Assembly (NCBI RefSeq): GCF_027941955.1
Contig: NZ_CP115960.1
Coordinates: 3,674,501 to 3,738,500, forward strand
Source: Sphingomonas sp. 7/4-4
GTDB lineage: Bacteria > Pseudomonadota > Alphaproteobacteria > Sphingomonadales > Sphingomonadaceae
Length of the DNA: 64,000 nt
Direction of reading: 5' to 3'
Part shown: in pieces, positions 1-9,245 of the stretch
Layout: every line of letters starts with the position of its first letter
Numbering within the stretch: position 1 is the stretch's first letter
Program-made: the position numbers and the translations under genes
The notes under the pieces: model-generated
What the model was told of the DNA's origin: nothing
The model's input: the letters and a program-made list of their open reading frames with translations, nothing else
The model's database searches: none

Positions 1-976
1 CGCCGCGCATCTCGAGGAACTGCTTCATCCGCACTTCGGGGAAAGCGGTCGACAAATGGTCCGCCCAATCGTCGATCGTCGGCTTGTGGCCGGGATAAGC
101 AGGCAATTCGCCCTTCAGGAAATCGCGGAAGCTCTGCCCGGCGGCGTCGATATATTTGCCGTCGCGGTAGACGAAGTACATCGGCACATCGAGCGCATAA
201 TCGGTGTAGCGCTCGTATCCGAAGCCGTCTTCGAACACGAAGGGCAGCATGCCGGTGCGTGCCGGATCGGTGTCCGACCAGATATGGCTGCGGAAGCTCA
301 GGAAGCCGTTGGGCTTGCCTTCGGTGAAGGGCGAGTTCGCGAAGAGCGCAGTCGCCAGCGGCTGGAGCGCGAGCCCGACGCGGAACTTCTTCGCCATGTC
401 GGCTTCGGAGGCATAGTCCAGATTGACCTGGATCGTGCAGGTCCGCAGCATCATGTCGAGCCCGAGATTGCCGACCCGCGGCATGTGGCGCAGCATGATC
501 TCATACCGCCCCTTGGGCATGATCGGCAGCTCGGCGCGCGTCTTGTCGTGCCACATGCCGAGGCCGAGAAAGCCGATGCCGAGCCGGTCGCCGACTTCCT
601 TGACCTGCTGAAGGTGACGCCCGGTTTCGGCGCAGGTCTCGTGCAGATTCTCGAGCGGGGCGCCCGAAAGCTCGAACTGGCCGGCCGGCTCGAGGCTGAT
701 CGCGCCATCGGGGCCCGAGAGCGCGATGATGTTCTCGCCCTCATAGACCGGTTTCCAGCCATAATGGGTGAGGCCGATCAGCAGCGCGTGGATGCCGCCG
801 GGCTCCTCATAGCTGGGCGCGCGATGATCGGGCGTCTTCCAATAGACGAACTTCTCGTGTTCGGTGCCGATCCGCCAGCGGTCCTTCGGCTTCTCGCCGC
901 GGGCGAAATATTCCACCAGCTGAGCACGGTCCTCGATGACCGCTGCGTTGCTGTTCGAAACGGTCTTCGTGCTCAT
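1..976 (-). CDS. gshA: Glutamate-cysteine ligase (GCS2 type), 3' end cut by window edge
   Basis: This enzyme joins glutamate and cysteine using ATP, the first step of glutathione synthesis in the cytosol. The gene runs off the left edge, so only about 325 N-terminal codons are present out of the roughly 455 usual for the plant/alphaproteobacterial family. The ATG at 976 gives [13 protein letters not shown]. Residues 37-43 read GTEHEKF, and a later block reads [12 protein letters not shown]; both are conserved substrate-pocket segments of this family. rsmE ends 58 bp upstream on the same strand, so the two may be cotranscribed. No frameshift is seen in the visible part. The family call is secure; the missing C-terminus cannot be judged. 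Confidence 0.93.
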   Translation of the reverse strand, partial: MSTKTVSNSNAAVIEDRAQLVEYFARGEKPKDRWRIGTEHEKFVYWKTPDHRAPSYEEPGGIHALLIGLTHYGWKPVYEGENIIALSGPDGAISLEPAGQFELSGAPLENLHETCAETGRHLQQVKEVGDRLGIGFLGLGMWHDKTRAELPIMPKGRYEIMLRHMPRVGNLGLDMMLRTCTIQVNLDYASEADMAKKFRVGLALQPLATALFANSPFTEGKPNGFLSFRSHIWSDTDPARTGMLPFVFEDGFGYERYTDYALDVPMYFVYRDGKYIDAAGQSFRDFLKGELPAYPGHKPTIDDWADHLSTAFPEVRMKQFLEMRG

Positions 977-1034
977 CCGCGGGCCTTTAGCTGCGCGTGA
1001 GGGCACGCGCCAGTGGCAATTTCGTACCGTTCGG

Positions 1035-1781
1035 TCACCAATCCCCGACCGTTCCCATCCAAAGACTTACGGCCGCTGCCGCCGCGGTTTCGGCGCGCAG
1101 AATACGCGGTCCCAGCGCGATTCCCACTGCTTTCGGATGCGCACGGATCGCCTCGCGCTCCTCGGGGTCGAAGCCGCCTTCGGGACCGACGAGGATCGCG
1201 GCGGGGCCGGGATGGGCGCGCATCGCTTCCAGCGCCGGCAGGCCGCCGGTCTCGTCGGCGAAGAACAGGGTGCGCTCGCTCGGCCAGTCGCGCAGCATCG
1301 CGGTCAGCTTGACCGGCTCGACCAGCTCGGGGAGCGCGGTGCGGCCGCATTGCTCGGCGGCCTCGATCATATGGCTGCGCAGCCGGTCCAAATTGAGCTT
1401 GTCGACGACTGCGCGACGAGTGAGCACCGGCGCCAACCGCGCGACCCCGAGCTCGCACGCCTTTTCCGCGACCCAGTCGATCCGGCCTTTCTTGATCGGT
1501 GCGGCGCAGAGCCACAGGTCGGGCACCGGCTCGCGCTCGCGCAGCCGCTCGGTCACGTCGAGCACGAGATCGCGCTTGCCCATAGCTTGCGTGATGCCGA
1601 GCCATTCGCCGGTTTTGTCGTCGAACAGCTTGACCGGATCGCCGGCCTTCATCCGCATCACCTGGATCAGGTAATGCGCCGGCGGGCCCTCGATGCGCAG
1701 CGGGCCAGGGGCGAGCTCGGTCTCGACGAACAGGCGCGGCGTGGATTGCGGGGGCCAGGCGGGGGTTGCGGGCATTCGCAT
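1035..1781 (-). CDS. rsmE: 16S rRNA m3U1498 methyltransferase RsmE
   Basis: RsmE methylates N3 of U1498 in 16S rRNA using S-adenosylmethionine, late in 30S assembly. The 248-residue product has the usual family length. Its C-terminal half carries the SPOUT trefoil-knot motifs GPEGG (about residues 199-203) and RILRAETA (about 226-233), which form the cofactor site. The N-terminal part (RLFVETEL...HYLIQVMRM) fits the PUA-like RNA-binding domain. Two start codons are possible, ATG at 1781 or ATG at 1775, differing by two residues. gshA follows 58 bp downstream on the same strand. Function is assigned from the family and is well supported. Confidence 0.95.
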   Translation of the reverse strand: MRMPATPAWPPQSTPRLFVETELAPGPLRIEGPPAHYLIQVMRMKAGDPVKLFDDKTGEWLGITQAMGKRDLVLDVTERLREREPVPDLWLCAAPIKKGRIDWVAEKACELGVARLAPVLTRRAVVDKLNLDRLRSHMIEAAEQCGRTALPELVEPVKLTAMLRDWPSERTLFFADETGGLPALEAMRAHPGPAAILVGPEGGFDPEEREAIRAHPKAVGIALGPRILRAETAAAAAVSLWMGTVGDW

Positions 1782-1838
1782 TCCCTAGCCGCCCGTCCCC
1801 CTCCGTCACCCCGGCGACATGCAGATCAGCTGACGGCG

Positions 1839-1905
1839 CTTCGACAGGCTCAGCGCGAACGGGGAGGGCATGGCCCGCCATCCGTTCGCCCTGAGCTTGT
1901 CGAAG
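1839..1905. repeat. REP-like inverted repeat (TTCGCCCTGAGCTTGTCGAA family)
   Basis: Two 24-nt arms, 1839-1862 and 1882-1905, are near-perfect reverse complements around a 19-nt spacer. The right arm contains TTCGCCCTGAGCTTGTCGAA. The same sequence recurs as a pair at 41078-41166 and as a single arm at 31565-31590, so it is a dispersed element. It lies just upstream of rsmE and downstream of the EF-hand gene. Confidence 0.85.
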
Positions 1906-1934
1906 GGCGTGTGGAAAGAAAGGCGATCGGCGGC

Positions 1935-2723
1935 CTATTGCGGAGCCTCCGGAATATCCGCCCGCGCGCCCTTGTCGTCGCCGCGCAGGCCGCGGCCGCC
2001 GAAGCCTCGCGACAATTTCGGCAGTTCGGCCTTGTCGATCTTCCCGTCATGGTTGGTATCGAGCATCGCGAAGCGCTGAGAGGCGGCCTTGGCGAACTCG
2101 GCCGGATCGACGCCGCGATTGAGGTTGCGATCGGCGACGGTCACCGGCTCGGGATAAGCGAGATAGCCGAAGCGCGCCGCGCCCTGCTTCATACCGATGC
2201 TCGGGTCGCGACCGGGACGCGGCCCGTCCTCGCCATCGCCGCCGCCCGGACCGCCCCTCCGGGGCCACCGCCGCCATGGCCGCCATGCCGTCCACCGCCA
2301 TGGCCCCGACCGCCCGGCCTGCGCCCGCCACCACCACCGCCAAATCCGCTGGTGCGGATCTCGGGGGCGAGCACGGTCTCGTAGCGCTCCACATCGTCGG
2401 GATCGATCTCGCCGTCCTTGCGCACATCGAGCAGCGCGAAGAAGCGCGCGGCGTCGGCGATCATTTCGTCCTCGCTGAGTGCACCGTCATGATCTCGCAT
2501 CGGCGCCGTCGAACCAGGCGTCCTGCGGCGCGGGGCCGCCGGGCGTGCCGCGAAAGGGTTCGCCCATCGGACTGATGAACAATGGGCCGCGATGCGGACC
2601 GCCCGGTGGAGGACCGTCCGGACGCCATTGGCCGGACGGCGGGCCTTCGGGCGGCGCGTCCTGCGCCCATGCGCTGCCGGTGACCGCGAGCACGATCAGA
2701 CTTCCCAACACCAGTGCACGCAT
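1935..2723 (-). CDS. Exported four-EF-hand calcium-binding protein (two apparent frameshifts)
   Basis: The product is a predicted periplasmic or secreted Ca2+-binding protein of about 262 residues. The ATG at 2723 opens a signal peptide, MRALVLGSLIVLAVTGSAWA, followed by a Pro/Gly-rich stretch. Four EF-hand loops can be read in order: DADHDGALSEDE, DVRKDGEIDPDD, DRNLNRGVDPAE and DTNHDGKIDKAE. The first and last fit the canonical 12-residue loop exactly. A Gly/His/Arg-rich linker separates the two pairs. Reading needs one extra base removed near 2495, where removal restores the first loop, and one missing base near 2243 in a G-run. Both look like sequence errors. The gene is divergent from ubiA with 117 bp between. 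The biological role is unknown. Confidence 0.75.
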
Positions 2724-2840
2724 ATCCCGCCTCCCGCGATCGAGCTTTCGGGGATCCCTGCGCGCGCTTTGTCGCCGGAATATGCCGGATTGTTGCAATC
2801 GCCCGCTTGATCTTTGCCCGGCCAGCGCGAAGACGGGGCC

Positions 2841-3754
2841 ATGGCCGCCGCACCCGAGATCGTCCCCGACACCGAGCATCGCGGGCTGGTCGGGATGCTT
2901 CCCGCCGCCGTGCGCCCTATGCGCTGCTCGCGCGGTTCGATCGGCCGATCGGCTGGTGGCTGCTGTTCTGGCCCGGCGCCTGGGCCGTCGCGCTATCGGG
3001 AAATGCACTCGTCCGCTGGGACCTGATCCTGTGGTTCCTGCTCGGCAGCATCGCGATGCGCGGCGCGGGTTGCGTGTACAACGATATCGTCGACCGCGAC
3101 CTCGACCGGCAGGTCGCGCGCACTGCCAGCCGCCCGCTCGCCAGCGGGGCAGTGTCGCTCAAGGCGGCGTGGATCTGGCTGGTGTCGCTTTGCCTGATCG
3201 GACTGGTGGTGCTGATCCAGCTGACTCCGCTCGCGGCCGGCGTCGCGCTCGGCAGTCTTATCCTGGTCGCGGCCTATCCCTTCATGAAGCGAGTCACCTG
3301 GTGGCCCCAGGCCTGGCTCGGGCTGGTATTCTCCTGGGCCGCTCTGGTCGGCTGGGCCGAGGCACCCGATTGGGGCTGGCTGCCCGGGCTGCTGCTCTAT
3401 GCCGGCTGCATCTTCTGGGTGATCGGCTACGACACGATCTATGCGCTGCAGGATGTCGAGGACGACGCTTTGGTCGGCGTGCGTTCCTCCGCACGGCGGC
3501 TCGGCAGCCATGTTCGGGGCGGTGTTGCGGGCTTCTATGCCGTCGCGCTGGCATTGTGGGGCACCGCTTTCTGGCAGCTTCGTCCCGATCCTGTCGCGCT
3601 CGCGGCGCTGCTGCCGATGGCCTTGCATCTCGGCTGGCAGGTGGTGACCCTCGTGCCCGCCGATGGCGCCAATGCGCTCCATCGCTTCCGCTCGAACCGC
3701 AACGCGGGGCTGCTGATGTTCGCTGCCTGCTTCGTGGTCGGCCAGACTCTTTGA
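2841..3754 (+). CDS. ubiA: 4-hydroxybenzoate polyprenyltransferase UbiA (one apparent frameshift)
   Basis: UbiA attaches the polyprenyl tail to 4-hydroxybenzoate in the inner membrane, an early committed step of ubiquinone synthesis. The product would be about 304 residues, multi-pass, with the two Asp-rich Mg2+/diphosphate sites of the family: YNDIVDRDLD and YDTIYALQDVEDD. The ATG at 2841 gives MAAAPEIVPDTEHRG. One missing base near 2917 breaks the frame; restoring it joins ...MLPAAVRP to YALLARFDRPIGWW, a conserved N-terminal block. Ubiquinone is normally needed for aerobic respiration, so a sequence error is more likely than a dead gene. pmbA follows 44 bp downstream. Confidence 0.9.
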
Positions 3755-3798
3755 CCTGTCTCTTTGACGTCAGCGGGTCGGCTCCCTAAGTCGCTGCG

Positions 3799-5145
3799 AT
3801 GCTGACCGAGTCCCAAGCCTGCGAACGCGTCCACGACATCGTCGACAGGGCGCGTGCCGCGGGTGTCGACGCTTCCGACGCAGTGTTCGCCGCGGATCGT
3901 TCGCTGTCGGTTTCGGTGCGGATGGGCGCGCTCGAGGATGTCGAGCGTTCCGAAAGCGAGGAGCTGGGGCTGCGCGTGTTCGTCGGGCGGCGCTCGGCGA
4001 GCGTCTCGACTTCGGACCTGAGCAACGAGTCGCTCGATGCGCTGGTCGAGCGTGCGATCGCGATGGCGCGAGAAGCGCCGGAAGACAAATGGGCCGGGCT
4101 CGCGCCGCAGGAGCGGCTGATGCACGGCAGCCCGCCTCTGCTCGACCTCGACGACGGGGCCAACGACGCTCCCGAAACGCTGAGAGCACGCGCGCTCGCC
4201 GCCGAGGATGCCGCGCGTGCGGTTCCGGGCGTGACCAACAGCGAGGGCGGGAGCGCGAGCGCGAGCCGCTCGGTGATGGCGATCGCCACCAGCCACGGCT
4301 TCACCGGCGCCTATGCCCAGACCGGCCACGGCATATCGGCGAGCGTGCTCGCGGGCAGCGGTGGCGCGATGGAGCGCGACCATGCCCATCACAGCGCGCG
4401 CCACGCGTCGATGCTCGAGGCCCCCGAGGCGATCGGGCGGCTGGCGGGCGAGCGCGCGGTGGCCCGGCTCGATCCCGCCAAGGTGCCGAGCGGGGCGATG
4501 CCGGTGGTATTCGATCGCCGCGTCTCGGCGGGGCTCATCGGCCATCTGCTCGGCGCGATCGGCGGTTCGTCGATCACGCGCAAGACGAGCTTCCTGCTCG
4601 ATTGCCTCGGCCAGCAGATATTCGCGAAGGGCGTGACGATCTGCGACGATCCGCACCGCCCGCGCGGGCTGCGCTCGCGGCCCTTCGACGGCGAGGGGCT
4701 GCCGGTGCTGCCGATCAAGCTGGTCGATCAGGGCATGCTGGAGACCTGGCTGCTCGACAGCGCCTCGGCGCGTCAGCTCGGGCTCGAGCCGACCGGCCAT
4801 GCCTCGCGCGGCATCGGCGGCGCACCGGGGGTGGCGCCGAGTAATCTCTACATGCAGTCCGGCAGCATCCCGCCCGAGACCCTGGTCGGCGAAATCGATC
4901 GCGGCATCCTCGTCACCGAGCTGATCGGGCAGGGCGTCAACGGCGTCACCGGCGATTACAGCCGCGGCGCGGCGGGCTTCCTGATCGAGAAGGGTGAGAT
5001 CACGCGGGCGGTGTCCGAGATCACCATCGCGGGCAATCTGAAGGACATGTTCCTCGCGCTCACGCCCGCCAACGACCTGGAATTCCGCTATGGCATCAAC
5101 GCGCCGACCTTGCGCATCGACGGGATGACGATCGCCGGTGAATGA
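3799..5145 (+). CDS. pmbA: PmbA/TldE subunit of the TldD-TldE metalloprotease
   Basis: PmbA (TldE) is the non-catalytic partner of TldD in a cytosolic heterodimeric protease that degrades unfolded peptides and matures some peptide products. The 448-residue product matches the roughly 450 expected. It begins MLTESQACERVHDIVDR and shows C-terminal family blocks such as ITRKTSFLLDCLGQQIF and GVNGVTGDYSRGAAGF. As expected for PmbA, no HEXXXH zinc motif is present. The partner tldD is not in this window. The stop codon overlaps the GTG start of the IMPase gene by 8 bp, so the two are probably translationally coupled. Confidence 0.92.
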   Translation: MLTESQACERVHDIVDRARAAGVDASDAVFAADRSLSVSVRMGALEDVERSESEELGLRVFVGRRSASVSTSDLSNESLDALVERAIAMAREAPEDKWAGLAPQERLMHGSPPLLDLDDGANDAPETLRARALAAEDAARAVPGVTNSEGGSASASRSVMAIATSHGFTGAYAQTGHGISASVLAGSGGAMERDHAHHSARHASMLEAPEAIGRLAGERAVARLDPAKVPSGAMPVVFDRRVSAGLIGHLLGAIGGSSITRKTSFLLDCLGQQIFAKGVTICDDPHRPRGLRSRPFDGEGLPVLPIKLVDQGMLETWLLDSASARQLGLEPTGHASRGIGGAPGVAPSNLYMQSGSIPPETLVGEIDRGILVTELIGQGVNGVTGDYSRGAAGFLIEKGEITRAVSEITIAGNLKDMFLALTPANDLEFRYGINAPTLRIDGMTIAGE

Positions 5146-5923
5146 GTCCGATCTCGCCGCCGAAGTCGCGAACATCGCCGCCGATGCGGGGCGGTTCGCG
5201 ATCCGGCTGTGGAACACCGATTTCCGCCGCTGGGAGAAGTCGCCGGGCAATCCGGTGTGCGCCGTCGATCTCGAAGTCGACGGGATGCTGCGCTACCGGC
5301 TCGGCGAATTGCTTCCCGATGCCGGCTGGCTCTCCGAAGAGACGATCGACAGCGCCGCGCGGCTGGATGCCGAGCGTATCTGGGTGGTCGATCCGATCGA
5401 CGGGACGCGCGACTATCTGCGCGGGCGGCCGGGCTGGGCGGTCTCGGTGGCGCTGGTCGAGCGCGGCAAGCCGGTGATCGGCGTGCTCGACGCACCGGCA
5501 CGGCAGGAAGTGTGGACCGCCGAGGCCGGGAAGGGCGCCTTCCGCAACGGCGAGCGGCTGCGGGTAGCCGAGCGTGATCAGCTTGTCGGCGCGCGGGTGC
5601 CTGCGGACCAGCTCTCCAAGGTCGACCATGACTTGGTGATGGTCGCCAAGCCCAATTCGATCGCATTGCGTATCGCTATGGTCGCGGCGGGCGAAGCCGA
5701 TCTGCTCGCGACGATCCGCTGGGGTAATGAATGGGACATCGCCGCGGCGGTGTTGCTCGCCAGCGAGGCGGGGGCGGCGGTGAGCGACGCGTTCGGCCGC
5801 CCGCTCGATTTCAATACGCCTGATGCGCAGGCGTTCGGCGTGCTGGCCACGGCACCGGGCATCCACGCCGCGGCGGTCGAGCGGCTTGCCGACCGCGCGA
5901 ATGAAGCGATCGGCAAGCCCTGA
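5138..5923 (+). CDS. Inositol-monophosphatase family phosphatase (CysQ/HisN-like)
   Basis: This is a Mg2+-dependent phosphatase of the IMPase superfamily, 261 residues. Metal-binding residues are visible: Glu67-Glu68 in WLSEETID, Asp85 and Asp88 in WVVDPIDGT (82-90), and the C-terminal GNEWDIAAA segment. The superfamily includes 3'(2'),5'-bisphosphate nucleotidases (CysQ), histidinol-phosphatases (HisN) and inositol phosphatases, and the motifs alone do not separate them. The start is GTG at 5138, inside the end of pmbA. A histidinol-phosphatase role is possible because hisB here is the short dehydratase-only form, but that is inference. The downstream methyltransferase gene converges 6 bp away. 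Confidence 0.85.
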   Translation: MNESDLAAEVANIAADAGRFAIRLWNTDFRRWEKSPGNPVCAVDLEVDGMLRYRLGELLPDAGWLSEETIDSAARLDAERIWVVDPIDGTRDYLRGRPGWAVSVALVERGKPVIGVLDAPARQEVWTAEAGKGAFRNGERLRVAERDQLVGARVPADQLSKVDHDLVMVAKPNSIALRIAMVAAGEADLLATIRWGNEWDIAAAVLLASEAGAAVSDAFGRPLDFNTPDAQAFGVLATAPGIHAAAVERLADRANEAIGKP

Positions 5924-5929
5924 GGCGCG

Positions 5930-6703
5930 TCAGGGGCGCGTGGCTACCGCGATGAGCGCGGTCGACGGCACTGGCAGCACCTCCCGCCCGTCCGCGCGCC
6001 GATAGACTTCGTCGATCACTGCTTTCTGGTCGTCCGCACCGAGTGCGGCCCAATCCTCGCTCAGCCCGAACTGCGTTTCGGGAACTAGATCGGTCATCCG
6101 GAGCAGATAATCGTGCGTCATCGTTTCGATGATCGGCGCGACATAGCCCGCGGCGACCATCTCCGCGGCGAGCGTCTCGGGCTTGCCGAGCCAGGTCAGT
6201 CCTTCGGGCAGGCCGGTCCGCCAATCGCGTTCCGGGAATAATGCGCGGACGACCTGCGACAGCAGCAGATGCGTCGCCGCGCCTTCGCTGATCCAGGTGG
6301 CGACCACGCCATGCCCGCCCGGCCGGGTGACGCGCGCCATCTCGGCCAGCCCCTTGCGCCAATCGGGGAACATCATCACGCCGAACACGGAGAAAACCGC
6401 GTCGAACGAAGCATCGGGCAGGTCGAGCGCCTGGCCGTCCATCGTCCGGCCTTCGAGATTGGGCAGTTCGTGCGCAGTCACGCGCGCCACCATGCCGGGC
6501 GAGAAGTCGGTCGCGAGCACCTGCGCACCCTGCCACGCCGCCGCCAATGCGAGTGCTCCGGTGCCGGTCGCGACGTCGAGAAGGCGGGTCTGCCGCGTCA
6601 CTTCGATCCGCGCGAGCGCCGCCTCCGCGAAGGGCGCAGTGAACGGGTGCGCGGTCTCCTCATAGTGCCTGGCCAGGTCGTTCCAGCGATCGGGGTCGTT
6701 CAT
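5930..6703 (-). CDS. Class I SAM-dependent methyltransferase
   Basis: The product is a Rossmann-fold methyltransferase of unknown substrate. Motif I is LLDVATGTGALALAAA, followed by ATDFSPGMV, DLPDASFDAVFS and the post-motif MARVTRPGGHGVVATW, which together fit the Methyltransf_11/25 families. The start ATG at 6703 (MNDPDRWNDLARHYEE, 257 residues) is preferred because GGAA sits about 9 nt before it. The longer ATG at 6733 would lie inside the palindromic operator at 6732-6752. The gene is divergent from an Rrf2-family regulator, a layout often seen for regulator/target pairs. Control by that regulator is inferred from the layout. Confidence 0.85.
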   Translation of the reverse strand: MNDPDRWNDLARHYEETAHPFTAPFAEAALARIEVTRQTRLLDVATGTGALALAAAWQGAQVLATDFSPGMVARVTAHELPNLEGRTMDGQALDLPDASFDAVFSVFGVMMFPDWRKGLAEMARVTRPGGHGVVATWISEGAATHLLLSQVVRALFPERDWRTGLPEGLTWLGKPETLAAEMVAAGYVAPIIETMTHDYLLRMTDLVPETQFGLSEDWAALGADDQKAVIDEVYRRADGREVLPVPSTALIAVATRP

Positions 6704-6731
6704 TCGGCGCATTTCCACACTCCCGCGAATC

Positions 6732-6752
6732 ATGTAACATCAAATGTATCAT
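6732..6752. promoter_or_regulatory. Candidate Rrf2-family operator
   Basis: The 21-bp sequence has the dyad ATGnnACAT-CAA-ATGTnnCAT. This resembles the AT-rich ATGTAT...ATACAT half-sites bound by Rrf2-type regulators such as NsrR. It sits alone in an otherwise GC-rich 96-bp gap between the divergent methyltransferase and Rrf2 genes, where it could control both. The assignment is inference from position and symmetry. Confidence 0.6.
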
Positions 6753-6799
6753 GATGAGCACTGCTTGCCAAATGCGGTGCGGGCTCCAAGGATCGGACG

Positions 6800-7243
6800 A
6801 TGCGACGCGACAGCCGGCTTTCCCGAATGCTCCACGTGCTGCTCCACATGGCGCGGCATGACGGGCCGATGACCTCGGACGCGATCGCGACGATGCTGCG
6901 GACCAATCCGGTGGTCGTCCGCCGCACGATGGCGGGGCTGCGCGAGGCGGGCTATGTCCGCTCGGAAAAGGGGCATGGCGGCGGCTGGGTGCTCGCCTGC
7001 GATCTCGATGCGATCTCGCTGCTCGACGTCCATCGCGCAGTCGGCGGGCCGCAGATCTTCGCGATCGGCAACGAGGCCGGGCCGACGCATTGCCTGGTCG
7101 AGAAGCTGGTCAACGAATCGCTGGCGGATGCGCTGAGCGAGGCGGAGAAGTTGCTGATCGCGCGGTTCGGTTCGGTGAGCCTCGGCCAGCTCGCGCGCGA
7201 CTTCGACGCGCGCTACGCCGGGCCGCTGCCCTCGTCGCCCTGA
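6800..7243 (+). CDS. Rrf2-family transcriptional regulator
   Basis: This is a 147-residue winged-helix repressor of the Rrf2 family. The N-terminal helix-turn-helix region reads MRRDSRLSRMLHVLLHMARH and SDAIATMLRTNPVVVRRTMAGL, followed by the typical wing YVRSEKGHGGGWVLA. The product has only two cysteines, in ACDLDA and THCLVEK. The three-cysteine cluster that binds [2Fe-2S] in IscR and NsrR is not evident, so it may sense thiol or electrophile stress in some other way. It is divergent from a methyltransferase gene and probably represses that gene and itself through the dyad at 6732-6752. Its last 31 bp overlap the end of the convergent xpaC-like gene. Confidence 0.88.
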   Translation: MRRDSRLSRMLHVLLHMARHDGPMTSDAIATMLRTNPVVVRRTMAGLREAGYVRSEKGHGGGWVLACDLDAISLLDVHRAVGGPQIFAIGNEAGPTHCLVEKLVNESLADALSEAEKLLIARFGSVSLGQLARDFDARYAGPLPSSP

Positions 7244-7937
7244 TATTTGATCTGGAGATAGCGGCCGCGCGTCGCGAGCAAATCCAAGTCGCCTTGTGCG
7301 AGCTGGGCGGACATTTCGGCGATCTCGTCGTCGATCACCTGCAGGCCCTGGGCGAGCTGCTGATCGGGCGTGAGCCCGTTGCGCTCGACCCGGCGCAGCG
7401 GCTCGGGCACTCGCGCATAGCCCTTGATCAGCTCGGGGAGCTGCTCGCCGACCAGCTTGCGTACTTCGCCGGCCGCCGGGGATTGCTCGTCGAGCAGGGC
7501 CAGCTGCGGGGCGAGAAACTCCAGCTTCACGCCGATCGAATCGACCAGCCCCTGCACCGGCGCGGGCAATGCGGGGCGCTGCGCATCTAGCCAATGCTCG
7601 GTGGTGCGCGGCAATGCCTTGAGCGGCACCTGCGTCAATTGCTCGATCTCGGGAGTGCCGCCCCCGCGGGCAGCGCCGCGAAGACGATGGTCGCGACGAT
7701 CAGCAGCAATGCGACGAGCATCGCGCCCATGATCCCCAGAGGCGCGACGGCGAGCGCAAACACGATCGCGCCGGCAAGGATCGCGCCGTCGGCGATCGCG
7801 ATCCGGCCGACCCGCCGGACCACCTCCGCCTCGCGCCGGCGGCGCAGCCTCTGGTCGGCCGCGCTCGCCGGCGCGCGGGCCCGGGAGCGCTCGATCAGCT
7901 CGTCGGCACGCGCGCGGAGGCGATCGACATCGGTCAC
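7213..7937 (-). CDS. XpaC-like membrane-anchored coiled-coil protein, partner of TelA (one apparent frameshift)
   Basis: The product is about 241 residues when one missing base near 7655 is restored. The N-terminus, from the ATG at 7937, is an Arg-rich helical segment followed by two hydrophobic segments (IAIADGAILAGAIVFALAVA and IMGAMLVALLLIVATIVFAA). The C-terminal part, starting TPEIEQLTQVPLKALP, is helical and charged. This layout fits the XpaC family (5-bromo-4-chloroindolyl phosphate hydrolysis protein). Members are commonly encoded beside TelA; their biochemical role is not established. It starts 4 bp after the telA stop, so the two form an operon. Confidence 0.72.
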
Positions 7938-7941
7938 GGGC

Positions 7942-9147
7942 TTACATCGCCTCCAGCTTGAACGTGTCGGCGGGTGCGCCGCCCTGGTTCTGCGCGGCGC
8001 CCTCGGCCCGGGCGATATAGCCCTTCGACTTCTCGACTTCGTTCGAGAGCGTGTTGACCGTGGTCTTCATGCTGTCGAGCGCCTTCAATTTGAAGGTGTC
8101 GATCGCGTCCATCGTGTCGTAGATGTTCTGGAAGGCGCGCTGGAGCGTCTCGACGGGGATCGTCGAATTGGCCGCCTGCTCATGGATCGCGGCGGTGTTG
8201 CTCTTGAGCAATTGTCCGGTCGAATCGATCAGCCCCGCGGTCGTCGTGTTGATCGCCGTGATCTGGTCGAGCACGAGCTTCTGGTTGGTCAGCGCCTGCG
8301 CGACGGTGACTGCGGTGCGCAGCGCGGAAACCGTCGTGGTGGAGGCGCGGTCGACGCCCTTCACCAGCTCGACATTGTTCTTCTTGACCAGATCGAGCGC
8401 AAGATAGCCCTGCACCGTCACTGCCATCTGGGTGAGCAGGTCCTGGGTGCGCTGGCGGACATAGAAGAGCGCGGTCTCGCGCAGCGCCTTCGCCTTGGCG
8501 GGATCGGTGTGGTCGAGTTCGTTGGCCTTGTCCTCGATCTTGGCGTCCATCGCCTTGGACAGATAGATCATCTGCTCGAGGCGACCCATGGCGTTCCAGA
8601 GGTTCGCGCGCTCGGTGTCGATCGCGGCATTGTCCATCAGCAGCTCGTCCTTGCCGCTGGACAGGCTCTTCAGGATGCCCTGGATGTGGCTCTGCGACGA
8701 CTGGTATTTGCGGAAATACTGCTTGAGCGGCGAGCCGCCGAACAGTTTCGACAGGAACCCGTCATTGCCGCCGATCAATTTGCCGTTGCGGCCCGGATCG
8801 AGCTCTTCGACGGTTTTCCGGAGCTGGAGCAGATCGGCACCGACGCCGGTATCGGTGCTCATCGCGCGCACCGGGCGATCGAGGAAGCGATTGGACTGGC
8901 CCGCCGCGTCGCGGATTTCCTTCTGCCCCATCGCGGCGATCGCATCGACGCGCTTGCCGAATTCGGGCGAGTTTACGTCCTGCGCGACCAGATCGTCGAT
9001 GAAGCCTTCGACGCGCTTTTCGAGCTCGTTCTTCTTGGTGTCTTCCACCGGAACCAGCCCCGCGGCCTTTTCGGGCGCAACCACTTTCACCGGGTCGGGC
9101 GCAGTGAGCACCAGATCCTGTTCGGCCACTGCAGTCTCGGTCGCCAT
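7942..9147 (-). CDS. TelA/KlaA-family toxic-anion resistance protein
   Basis: This is a 401-residue cytosolic, mostly helical protein of the TelA family (PF05816), named for tellurite resistance on plasmids but widespread on chromosomes with no settled function. The ATG at 9147 (MATETAVAEQDLVLTAPDP) is chosen because GGAGGG lies about 6 nt upstream; the longer frame to 9204 has no such site. Family-typical segments include GRLEQMIYLSKAMDAKIED, YVRQRTQDLLTQMAVTVQGY and RTAVTVAQALTNQKLVL. It is cotranscribed with the xpaC-like gene that follows at 4 bp. A link to envelope stress or tellurite is known for relatives, not shown here. Confidence 0.88.
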   Translation of the reverse strand: MATETAVAEQDLVLTAPDPVKVVAPEKAAGLVPVEDTKKNELEKRVEGFIDDLVAQDVNSPEFGKRVDAIAAMGQKEIRDAAGQSNRFLDRPVRAMSTDTGVGADLLQLRKTVEELDPGRNGKLIGGNDGFLSKLFGGSPLKQYFRKYQSSQSHIQGILKSLSSGKDELLMDNAAIDTERANLWNAMGRLEQMIYLSKAMDAKIEDKANELDHTDPAKAKALRETALFYVRQRTQDLLTQMAVTVQGYLALDLVKKNNVELVKGVDRASTTTVSALRTAVTVAQALTNQKLVLDQITAINTTTAGLIDSTGQLLKSNTAAIHEQAANSTIPVETLQRAFQNIYDTMDAIDTFKLKALDSMKTTVNTLSNEVEKSKGYIARAEGAAQNQGGAPADTFKLEAM

Positions 9148-9245
9148 TCCAAACCCTCCAAAGCTGTCGCGGACACCCATAAGGGGTTCGCGGCAGCTAT
9201 CCAAGTGTGTCAGTTAAATAGTACACCCCGAGCCATTCGCCAAGA

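Noticed and set aside
2240..2500. Programmed ribosomal frameshifting in the EF-hand gene or others
   Set aside because: The breaks occur in many unrelated genes, with no common slippery sequence or downstream structure.
5930..6733. The longer methyltransferase start at 6733
   Set aside because: It lies inside the candidate operator; the ATG at 6703 has a better-placed ribosome-binding site.
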